Assembly: GCA_009779395.1 (NCBI GenBank)
Contig: WREJ01000075.1
Location: 1-5,986, forward strand
DNA from: Coriobacteriia bacterium
GTDB taxonomy: Bacteria > Actinomycetota > Coriobacteriia > WRKU01 > WQUG01
DNA: 5,986 nt
Direction: 5' to 3'
Both the position numbers and the translations under genes were made by a program. The notes beneath the pieces were generated by a model, which saw only the letters and a list, made by a program, of their open reading frames with translations, was not told the DNA's origin and did not search any database. Shown one piece after another: positions 1-5,194 of this stretch. The number at the start of each line of letters is the position of its first letter. Positions within the stretch are counted from its first letter, which is position 1.

Positions 1-807
1 AGCAATACCACAACAGAAACAATGACTTTTGACCCGACGGTGTATCAAGTCACCTTCATAGTGCTACCTGATTCAGGCGGTACGGGAACCTTTGTCAGCG
101 CAATACTCGTACAAGAAGTACTCGCAGGTGACACACTGGGCAGCAAACTGGAAGATTTAGACACTGCTCTGACTTTCACTAACACCTTTGTCAGAAACGT
201 AGAAATCGATCCAACAGACCCACTGGCTGTAGGTGGACTGCGCATATCAAAGACAACAACAGGAATCATGCCTGACCTCAGCAGAGCATTTGACTTTGAT
301 ATTAGGTTGACAGCACCATCCCTTGCAACAACAGCAACACCACCTATTGTGTATCGAGCACAGATTATTGATACGCTGACAAACGAGACCATTGGCTCTG
401 TCATTGAATTCACCGATGAAGTGACCAGAACCGTAGCCTTGACCCACAATCAAACACTCGTCTTTCTTGACACGCATGTGGGAGCCAGATATACAGCAGT
501 AGAACTCGCTGTTTCTGACTACACACCTCATGTTGTGGTGCGCACTGATGGCGTCATCGATACGTCTATCATTAACCCACCAGAACGTACACCGAACGTA
601 TCACTTTCGACTGGTGAGCAAACACTCGGTGAGGCTGCTAATACGGCAGACTTTACCAATACTGACTTTTTTGTGCCACCAACAGGACTTGATATTGGCA
701 TGTTTGGTATGGCACTGCTACTTATAGCTGCTGTTAGCTTGCTAGTGATAGTGAGTGCTACCAGACGCAGTAAGCACGAGATGGAGTTGCAGGTTTTAAG
801 TTACTGA
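1..807 (+). CDS. 3' part of a sortase-anchored surface protein with pilin-like isopeptide domains
   Basis: The frame is open from base 1, so this is the last 268 residues of a longer protein; the ATG at 22 is probably internal. Residues 1-66 look like the end of an FctA/Spy0128-type pilin domain, closing on the typical FTNT strand. Residues about 78-222 resemble the DUF7601 (T-antigen-like) domain: it opens with LRISKTTTG and closes with DFTNT. Lys84, Glu168 and Asn220 sit where such domains place the Lys, Glu and Asn of an intramolecular isopeptide bond; this assignment is inferred from motif position. The C terminus is a cell-wall sorting signal: VPPTG (225-229), a hydrophobic helix (about 230-252), then basic TRRSK. 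A sortase would cut between T and G and link the protein to peptidoglycan or to a pilus. No sortase gene is visible. Base composition is lower in GC than glyQS. The family assignment is good; adhesin or pilin roles cannot be told apart. Confidence 0.82.
   Translation, partial: SNTTTETMTFDPTVYQVTFIVLPDSGGTGTFVSAILVQEVLAGDTLGSKLEDLDTALTFTNTFVRNVEIDPTDPLAVGGLRISKTTTGIMPDLSRAFDFDIRLTAPSLATTATPPIVYRAQIIDTLTNETIGSVIEFTDEVTRTVALTHNQTLVFLDTHVGARYTAVELAVSDYTPHVVVRTDGVIDTSIINPPERTPNVSLSTGEQTLGEAANTADFTNTDFFVPPTGLDIGMFGMALLLIAAVSLLVIVSATRRSKHEMELQVLSY
673..762 (+). other. Cell-wall sorting signal (VPPTG, membrane helix, basic tail)
   Basis: This stretch encodes the pentapeptide VPPTG, a run of about 23 mostly hydrophobic residues and a positively charged stop-transfer tail beginning TRRSK. 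The order is the classical sortase substrate layout. The motif has V and PP instead of canonical LPxTG; xPPTG variants are common in surface proteins of Coriobacteriia and Clostridia. About nine further residues follow the basic cluster before the stop codon. Confidence 0.85.
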
Positions 808-811
808 CACG

Positions 812-935
812 AGAGCGCACCAGGCGCGCGATCTCCGCACTGATTTAAGAAAGAGAAATGCTCACGTAGGAGCCAACTACGCTGCGCTTCCTCTTTCTTA
901 AATCAGCACGAATCTCACCCACCTGGATGCGCTCT
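812..935. repeat. 124-base nested imperfect palindrome between the surface gene and glyQ
   Basis: Outer arms 812-824 (AGAGCGCACCAGG) and 922-935 (CCTGGATGCGCTCT) are complementary apart from one extra A at 927. Inner arms 840-855 (CTGATTTAAGAAAGAG) and 891-906 form a perfect 16-bp stem. An apical 5-bp stem is formed by CGTAG (865-869) and CTACG (877-881). The segments between outer and inner arms (825-839 and 907-921) are the same length and mostly unpaired. No T-run follows on either strand, so it is not a standard intrinsic terminator, although it may end transcription of the surface gene or shield its RNA 3' end. Other readings are a small non-autonomous mobile element with terminal inverted repeats, or a genome-wide palindromic repeat. 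I see no target-site duplication at the edges. Confidence 0.75.
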
Positions 936-975
936 AATGGTTTTGGATGGCACCAAGCGCCCCCACCTGTCACTT

Positions 976-984
976 TGCTATACT
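976..984 (+). promoter_or_regulatory. Probable extended -10 promoter of the glyQS operon
   Basis: TGCTATACT matches the extended -10 pattern TGnTATAAT with one mismatch in the hexamer TATACT (979-984). No good -35 hexamer lies 16-18 bases upstream, as is usual for extended -10 promoters. Transcription would start near 990-992 and leave a leader of about 40 bases before the glyQ ATG. It is the only convincing promoter-like element I see between the surface gene and glyQ. Confidence 0.45.
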
Positions 985-1030
985 GGACACTTGGTAAAAG
1001 GTGGAAATCTTAGGGGGAACTGCGGCGACG

Positions 1031-1987
1031 ATGAATGTGCGCTCACAGCGTGATATGCTAACTTTTCAAGAGGGAATCCTCGCCCTGCAAAATTATTGGG
1101 CGAACTATGGCTGCGTGATTTTGCAGCCCTATGACAGCGAGGTTGGGGCGGGTACCTTTCATCCGGCAACAGTCTTGCGCAGTCTGGGGCCAGACAGCTG
1201 GAACACAGCTTACGTGCAGCCCTCGCGCCGTCCGACCGATGGGCGTTACGGCGAGAACCCCAACCGTCTGCAGCACTACTATCAGTTGCAGGTGATACTA
1301 AAACCCAGTCCCGATGACGTGGTCGACCTCTACTTTCAGTCGCTGAAAGTTTTGGGTATTGACCCGGCAAAACATGACATGCGTCTGGTCGAGGACGACT
1401 GGGAATCACCCACGCTGGGTGCCTGGGGGCTTGGCTGGGAAGTCTGGCTGGACGGCATGGAAGTCACCCAATTCACCTATTTTCAGCAGGTCGGCGGCTT
1501 TGAATGTCGTCCTGTGCCGGCAGAAATCACCTATGGTCTGGAACGCCTGATGATGATTGTCCAGGGTGTTGACAGCGTCTATGACCTGGTTTGGTCGCTC
1601 TCTCCTGCAGGAGACGCGGTGACCTACGGCGATGTCTTCAAAATAAATGAACAACAGTATTCGGCCTACAATTTCGAGACGGCAAGCGTGCCCTTTTTAC
1701 TGGATTTGTTTGCTCAGTTCGAGGCGGAGTGCGTCCATACCCTGGCGGCACAGCTGCCGATTCCTGCCTATGACTACGTGCTGAAATGCAGCCACGTCTT
1801 TAACTTGCTTGATGCGCGTGGTGCTATCAGTGCTACCGAACGTCAGGCATACATTTTGCGTGTTCGTGACCTGGCAAAACGCTGCTGTGCTGCCTATCTG
1901 CAGCCTGCTGACGCATCTGACGCAGACGCTGCTGACAGTGCTGACGGCGCAGAAACCGCTGCCAAGCAGGGTGGAGGTGAGCTGTAA
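1031..1987 (+). CDS. glyQ: Glycine--tRNA ligase alpha subunit
   Basis: GlyQ is the catalytic class II subunit of the alpha2beta2 glycyl-tRNA synthetase; it activates glycine with ATP in the cytoplasm and passes it to tRNA-Gly together with GlyS. The family signature runs through the whole protein: TFQEGILALQNYW (11-23), motif 2 with SRRPTDGRYGENPNRLQHYY (65-84), the conserved block LGAWGLGWEVWLDGMEVTQF (129-148), motif 3 with TYGLER (167-172), and FNLLDARGAISATERQAYILR (257-277). The start at 1031 gives 318 residues and aligns with the short N terminus of E. coli GlyQ (303 residues). AGGGGG at 1012-1017 is a rather distant Shine-Dalgarno (13 bases). An in-frame GTG at 1001 would add ten residues but has no better site. 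The last 27 residues are an unusual Ala/Asp-rich, then Gly-rich tail beyond the conserved core. It overlaps glyS by one base. Confidence 0.97.
   Translation: MNVRSQRDMLTFQEGILALQNYWANYGCVILQPYDSEVGAGTFHPATVLRSLGPDSWNTAYVQPSRRPTDGRYGENPNRLQHYYQLQVILKPSPDDVVDLYFQSLKVLGIDPAKHDMRLVEDDWESPTLGAWGLGWEVWLDGMEVTQFTYFQQVGGFECRPVPAEITYGLERLMMIVQGVDSVYDLVWSLSPAGDAVTYGDVFKINEQQYSAYNFETASVPFLLDLFAQFEAECVHTLAAQLPIPAYDYVLKCSHVFNLLDARGAISATERQAYILRVRDLAKRCCAAYLQPADASDADAADSADGAETAAKQGGGEL
1904..1984 (+). repeat. GCTGAC-like low-complexity tail of glyQ
   Basis: The end of glyQ carries degenerate copies of a GCTGAC hexamer (at 1907, 1930 and 1939, with partial copies between). It encodes residues 292-318, rich in Ala and Asp, then a GGGEL end. 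The conserved GlyQ fold ends near residue 290, so the tail looks like a repeat-driven extension. Its final part also contains the glyS ribosome binding site. Confidence 0.6.
1973..1980 (+). promoter_or_regulatory. Ribosome binding site of glyS inside the glyQ tail
   Basis: GGAGGTGA is a near-perfect Shine-Dalgarno sequence, six bases before the glyS ATG at 1987. It lies in the glyQ codons for the Gly-Gly-Gly-Glu end of the protein. With the TAATG junction it allows strong, coupled translation of both subunits, which are needed in equal amounts. Confidence 0.85.
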
Positions 1988-4101
1988 TGGACATCCTCAA
2001 GCCTTACACCGCTGACCTCTTGTTTGAAATCGGTGTCGAAGAGATGCCCTCGACACCACTCGATGCTGCCCGTGTGCAACTAGAGGCTTTGGCACGCACA
2101 GCCCTTGAGCAGGCGCGACTGGACTACAAAGATCTGCAGGTGTATTCTACCCCGCGCAGACTGGCGCTTTTGGTCAGCGGTCTTGCGCAGCGACAAAAAG
2201 ACAGCGAAATCGAGTACAAAGGCCCCTCGAAAGCAATCGCCTACGATGCCGAGGGCAATGCCACCAAAGCACTGGAGGGTTTTGCCCGTGGTAAGGGCAT
2301 TGACCTTGCCACAATCGAGCTGCGCGATAGTGACGGCACAGAATACACCTACGCAATCAAGCAGGAAAAGGGTCTGCCGGCACGGGACGTACTCCCCAGT
2401 CTGCTGCAGGGGCTTATCACGGGAATTGACTGGCCAAAAAAGCAGCGCTGGGGCAGTAGCGAGGTCGCTTTTATCCGCCCGGTGCGCTGGATTTTAGCCA
2501 TTTTAGGCGCAGACACGATTCCGCTAAACTTTGGGGATCTAGAATCGAGCAACTATACTTACGGCCATCGCTTTTTGTCGACACAGCGTATTCCCATTCA
2601 GGCAATGCGCGAGTACAAAAACGTGCTGCGCGGCAATAAAGTCATCGTTGACCACAATCGTCGCCGCGAAATGATTGTCGAAGGCATCAATCAGCAGGCT
2701 GCACCGCACGGCACCGCCCTTGTCCCTGAAAAGGTACTTGCTGAAGTGGTCAACCTCTGCGAATTCCCCAATGCGCTCCTTTGCAGTTTTGACCCCGAGT
2801 TCTTGCGCGTCCCCCGCGAAATCCTCGAATATGCCATGAACGCGCACCAGCGTTACTTTGCCATTCAGACAGAGAGTCAGACAGAAGACCAGATAGGGGA
2901 CCAGCCTAAAGAAGAGAGTCTGGACCATCACTTTGTGGTCATCTCGAACGGAGACCCCGCCTGTGCCCCTGTCATTGCTGCTGGCAACGAGAGCGTTATG
3001 CGCGCGCGCCTAGCAGACGCTGCCTTTTTCTATGACGAAGACCTCAAGGTAGGGCTGGACGGCTGGAAAAAGCGACTTGCTACGCTGCTGTTTCAGCAAA
3101 ACCTCGGAACGATGGCTGACAAGACAGCGCGCATCGAAAAGCTTGTTGCCTATCTGTGCGATACTCTTGCTGTCCCTGACGATCTTGCTCGTGACGGGCA
3201 GCGCGCGGCCCAGCTAGCAAAGGCTGACCTCAGCAGCAACACTGTTGTCGAGTTTACTGAACTGCAGGGAATAGTCGGCTCTTATTATGCCAGCCAGCAG
3301 GGTGAAAACCCCGAGGTAGCACGTGCTATTGCGCAGCACTACTGGCCACGTTATGCCGGCGACACGCTACCCGAAAGCCTGCCAGCACAGCTGGTGGCCT
3401 TAGCTGACAAAGTCGACACTATCACAGGCATTATTGCGGCAGGCTTTGCGCCTAAGGGCAGCAGTGACCCCTATGCACTGCGGCGTGCTGCTATTGGCGT
3501 GTTGCGTATTGTTATGGACCAACTCCCTCTGGATATCGCAGATGTAGTTACAGCTGCAGCGGGACAACTCCCCAGCGAGTTGCAGACAGACGGTCTGACG
3601 CAGCAGGTGCTGGACTTTTTTGCCTCGCGCAGTGAAAGCATTCTGCGCGACTGTGGCTATAGCAGCGAAGTGGTGGCTGCCGTGCTTGCTACGGTGGCGA
3701 CCCGTCCTGCTGACGCTGCGCTGCGCTGCGCTGCGCTGCAGGATTTCACCAGCAGCAGTGACGCCTGGGAGAACCTCTCGGTTGCCTATACGCGCGCGAA
3801 AAATCTGAGCGACCCTGAGGTCGGCGACCGTATTGATACCGACCTTTTGGCGGAGTCTGACCAGAACTTCTACAGCGCGCTGACTGAAGCGCAACCACGT
3901 ATCGCTGCCTATCTGGATGAGCACGCCTACGCCGACTATCTGCAACAACTGGCAGATTTGCGCGCCAGCGTTGACGATTTCTTTGACAATGCCATGATTA
4001 TGACCGATGACCAGCAGCTAAGGCGCAACCGTCTGGCGCTGCTGAACCTGTTCATCGCGCTTATCGAGCCTTTCGCCGATTTGCGCAGGCTGTCAAAGTA
4101 G
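1987..4101 (+). CDS. glyS: Glycine--tRNA ligase beta subunit
   Basis: GlyS is the tRNA-binding subunit of the alpha2beta2 glycyl-tRNA synthetase and is required for charging. At 704 residues it is slightly longer than E. coli GlyS (689). Landmarks are LLFEIGVEEMPSTPL (11-25), STPRRLALLVSG (54-65), RWGSSEVAFIRPVRWILAI (154-172), HQRYFAI (287-293), VMRARLADAAFFYDEDLK (337-354), the HD-like domain block with LADKVDTITGIIAAGFAPKG (472-491) and SDPYALRRAAIGVLRI (493-508), and the C-terminal anticodon-binding (DALR-like) domain from about 595, with VDDFFDNAMIM (662-672) and RRNRLALLN (679-687). A charged insertion at 294-312 comes from a 12-base tandem repeat, and residues 577-585 from a GCTGC tandem array. 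The start is fixed by the strong ribosome binding site and the TAATG overlap with glyQ. Confidence 0.97.
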   Translation: MDILKPYTADLLFEIGVEEMPSTPLDAARVQLEALARTALEQARLDYKDLQVYSTPRRLALLVSGLAQRQKDSEIEYKGPSKAIAYDAEGNATKALEGFARGKGIDLATIELRDSDGTEYTYAIKQEKGLPARDVLPSLLQGLITGIDWPKKQRWGSSEVAFIRPVRWILAILGADTIPLNFGDLESSNYTYGHRFLSTQRIPIQAMREYKNVLRGNKVIVDHNRRREMIVEGINQQAAPHGTALVPEKVLAEVVNLCEFPNALLCSFDPEFLRVPREILEYAMNAHQRYFAIQTESQTEDQIGDQPKEESLDHHFVVISNGDPACAPVIAAGNESVMRARLADAAFFYDEDLKVGLDGWKKRLATLLFQQNLGTMADKTARIEKLVAYLCDTLAVPDDLARDGQRAAQLAKADLSSNTVVEFTELQGIVGSYYASQQGENPEVARAIAQHYWPRYAGDTLPESLPAQLVALADKVDTITGIIAAGFAPKGSSDPYALRRAAIGVLRIVMDQLPLDIADVVTAAAGQLPSELQTDGLTQQVLDFFASRSESILRDCGYSSEVVAAVLATVATRPADAALRCAALQDFTSSSDAWENLSVAYTRAKNLSDPEVGDRIDTDLLAESDQNFYSALTEAQPRIAAYLDEHAYADYLQQLADLRASVDDFFDNAMIMTDDQQLRRNRLALLNLFIALIEPFADLRRLSK
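2866..2913 (+). repeat. Four imperfect 12-base tandem repeats within glyS
   Basis: Units begin at 2866, 2878, 2890 and 2902, exactly 12 bases apart. The first two share CAGACAGA, the third is CAGATAGGGGAC, and the fourth keeps only the CAG start. In frame they encode QTES, QTED, QIGD and QPKE (residues 294-309), a hydrophilic insertion between HQRYFAI and the next conserved block. The 12-base unit keeps the reading frame at any copy number. Confidence 0.75.
3715..3739 (+). repeat. (GCTGC)x5 pentanucleotide tandem array within glyS
   Basis: Five perfect uninterrupted copies of GCTGC lie in the glyS coding region and encode the AALRCAAL part of residues 577-585, just before the anticodon-binding domain. 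Since five is not a multiple of three, gain or loss of one unit would shift the frame and remove the C-terminal domain. Confidence 0.85.
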
Positions 4102-4131
4102 CGACTGACTGTGACATTCGCGCCCCGATAA

Positions 4132-4140
4132 AGAAAGAAG
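4132..4140 (+). promoter_or_regulatory. Ribosome binding site of the PSRP gene
   Basis: The purine-rich AGAAAGAAG ends six bases before the ATG at 4147 and is the only Shine-Dalgarno-like sequence near the start. A later in-frame ATG at 4174 has none, which favours 4147. A 10-base direct repeat, GCGCCCCGAT, lies on both sides (4120-4129 and 4149-4158). Confidence 0.55.
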
Positions 4141-4146
4141 TCGCCC

Positions 4147-5001
4147 ATGCGCCCCGATGACAACGACTGTCAAATGACCTTACATATCTTAAGTGATTCG
4201 ATTGGTGAGACCGCTGACACCGTTGCGCACATCCTAGCGATTCAGTTTCCGCAGGTCAAATGGTGCTACGTCTTTACTACCATGATTGACAGCCTTGCCA
4301 TGCTGCACGATGCCGTCATGCCCCACGCAGGGGATGCCAACTACCTGTTTGTCTACACCTTTACCAATCCCGAATTGCGTGCAGAAATGGCCAAACTCCG
4401 CACAGGAATGGGCCAGAGCGACCATGTCTATTCGATTGACGTGTTAGGAAACGGGCTCGATTTAGTGACGCGACTGACAGGTGACGTACCCACCGGCAAG
4501 GTTGGTATGCTGCATCAGGTCGACAGTGCTTATTTTAGGCGTATTGCGGCGATGGAATTTGCCGTGACCCACGACGACGGGCAGCACCCCGAGGGACTGT
4601 TTGACGCTGATATTATCTTGATAGGTGTCTCGCGTACCTCAAAGACGCCGCTTTCGATGTATTTGGCGCATCGTGGCTTTAAGACGGCGAACTTGCCGCT
4701 GACCCTCGAGACAGAACCGCCGCAACAACTGTTTGAAATCGAATCGAAAAAAATATTTGGCTTGATGACAGGAATGGACACCCTCACCAAGGTACGCCAA
4801 GAGCGTATGAGTGAGTTTGGAACCTACGTCCCCAACTACGCCGATCCTTGCTATGTCGAAAAAGAGTTTGAAAACGCACGCCTGCTGATGCGGCAGCTGG
4901 GTTGCTTGATTATCAATACCGAAAAGCGTGCCATTGAAAGCATCGCCCAAGAAATCATGACCCATTTGCGGGTTAACTTTAAGAATAGATTCAACAACTG
5001 A
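4147..5001 (+). CDS. Pyruvate, phosphate dikinase regulatory protein (PSRP/PDRP, DUF299 family)
   Basis: This bifunctional cytoplasmic enzyme inactivates pyruvate, phosphate dikinase by ADP-dependent phosphorylation of an active-site threonine and reactivates it by phosphate-dependent removal of that phosphate. The related PpsR acts on PEP synthase; sequence alone does not always separate the two, but PPDK is the likelier target in a Gram-positive. At 284 residues the length is normal. Family marks are HILSDSIGETADTV near the N terminus (13-26), YFRRIAAMEFAVTHDDG (129-145), the nucleotide-binding P-loop GVSRTSKTP (160-168) followed by LSMYLAHRGFKTANLPL, IFGLMTGMDTLTKVRQER (203-220) and, near the end, LGCLIINTEKRAIESIAQEI (251-270). 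It follows glyS by 45 bases and probably belongs to the same transcript. In Bacillus subtilis the homologue yqfL also lies close to glyQS. The usual symbols (yqfL, ppsR, ppdR) vary, so none is assigned. Confidence 0.95.
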   Translation: MRPDDNDCQMTLHILSDSIGETADTVAHILAIQFPQVKWCYVFTTMIDSLAMLHDAVMPHAGDANYLFVYTFTNPELRAEMAKLRTGMGQSDHVYSIDVLGNGLDLVTRLTGDVPTGKVGMLHQVDSAYFRRIAAMEFAVTHDDGQHPEGLFDADIILIGVSRTSKTPLSMYLAHRGFKTANLPLTLETEPPQQLFEIESKKIFGLMTGMDTLTKVRQERMSEFGTYVPNYADPCYVEKEFENARLLMRQLGCLIINTEKRAIESIAQEIMTHLRVNFKNRFNN

Positions 5002-5016
5002 ATTAGTAGGGGATTT

Positions 5017-5051
5017 GGCAGGCACGTTAATTGACAAAGTCAATGCCAGCC
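5017..5051 (+). terminator. Stem-loop after the PSRP gene, possible part of the operon end
   Basis: GGC-A-GGCA (5017-5024) pairs with TGCC-A-GCC (5044-5051) with one internal A-A mismatch, and a second small hairpin, TTGAC-AAA-GTCAA (5031-5043), sits inside. It begins 15 bases after the PSRP stop codon. No T-run follows directly, so alone it is not a classical intrinsic terminator. It may act with the next hairpin or protect the RNA end. Confidence 0.4.
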
Positions 5052-5055
5052 TGTG

Positions 5056-5081
5056 AAAAAGCAGCTTAGTATGCTGTTTTT
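5056..5081. terminator. Weak, possibly bidirectional intrinsic terminator
   Basis: AAAAA, a bulged G, CAGC, a 7-base loop, GCTG and TTTTT form a short hairpin with a T-run on the + strand, and a matching T-run on the - strand from the A-tract. The GC part of the stem is only four base pairs, so strength is doubtful. Position supports it: it follows PSRP and precedes a gene of different base composition. Confidence 0.4.
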
Positions 5082-5152
5082 CGTGATTCGCTTAGTGCTG
5101 TAGGTTACTATAGAAGGTGAAAGCAGAGCACCTGTGCTTGATTGTAGGTTGC

Positions 5153-5157
5153 GGAGG
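5153..5157 (+). promoter_or_regulatory. Shine-Dalgarno GGAGG ahead of the leader ORF
   Basis: GGAGG lies four bases before the ATG at 5162. It is the best ribosome binding site in the 5002-5190 gap, yet it is too far (33 bases) from the lipoprotein ATG at 5191 to serve it directly. Only a weak GAGAG (5178-5182) precedes 5191. Confidence 0.5.
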
Positions 5158-5161
5158 AAAT

Positions 5162-5194
5162 ATGGACAGAGGAAATCGAGAGAGCTGCCAATGA
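5162..5194 (+). CDS. Possible 10-codon leader ORF overlapping the lipoprotein start
   Basis: This tiny ORF encodes MDRGNRESCQ. Its stop codon TGA (5192-5194) overlaps the lipoprotein ATG (5191-5193) in an ATGA arrangement, the classical geometry for termination-reinitiation coupling. It is preceded by GGAGG, whereas the lipoprotein start has only a weak site of its own. The peptide has no run of any one amino acid that would suggest classical attenuation. Its role, if real, is probably to deliver ribosomes to the downstream start. The call rests on geometry alone; the sequence is too short for coding statistics. Confidence 0.35.
   Translation: MDRGNRESCQ

Noticed and set aside
45..531. Reverse-strand reading frames opposite the surface protein
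   Set aside because: The + frame carries domain motifs and a sorting signal continuous with this region; the antisense products are Ser/Val- or Cys-rich with no pattern.
1001..1030. GTG at 1001 as the glyQ start
   Set aside because: It would add ten residues not seen in the family, has no Shine-Dalgarno, and would leave only about ten bases of leader after the likely promoter.
978..1409. 143-residue reverse-strand reading frame opposite the glyQ start
   Set aside because: It lies opposite highly conserved GlyQ motifs, has no recognisable domain, and is Arg/Pro/Ser-rich in the way shadow frames of GC-rich genes are.
3400..3948. 182-residue reverse-strand reading frame inside glyS
   Set aside because: glyS is clearly coding on the + strand through this region; the antisense frame shows no motif and no ribosome binding site of note.
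5031..5036. TTGACA as a -35 box for the lipoprotein gene
   Set aside because: No -10-like hexamer lies 16-18 bases downstream (the sequence there is GTGAAAAA), and these bases are better explained as an arm of the TTGAC/GTCAA hairpin.
5106..5111. TACTAT as a -10 box for the lipoprotein gene
   Set aside because: Only four of six bases match the consensus and no -35 hexamer is found at proper spacing, so it is too weak to list as a feature.
5134..5190. GTG at 5134 as the lipoprotein start
   Set aside because: It would add 19 mostly basic residues in front of a complete lipoprotein signal peptide starting at the ATG at 5191.
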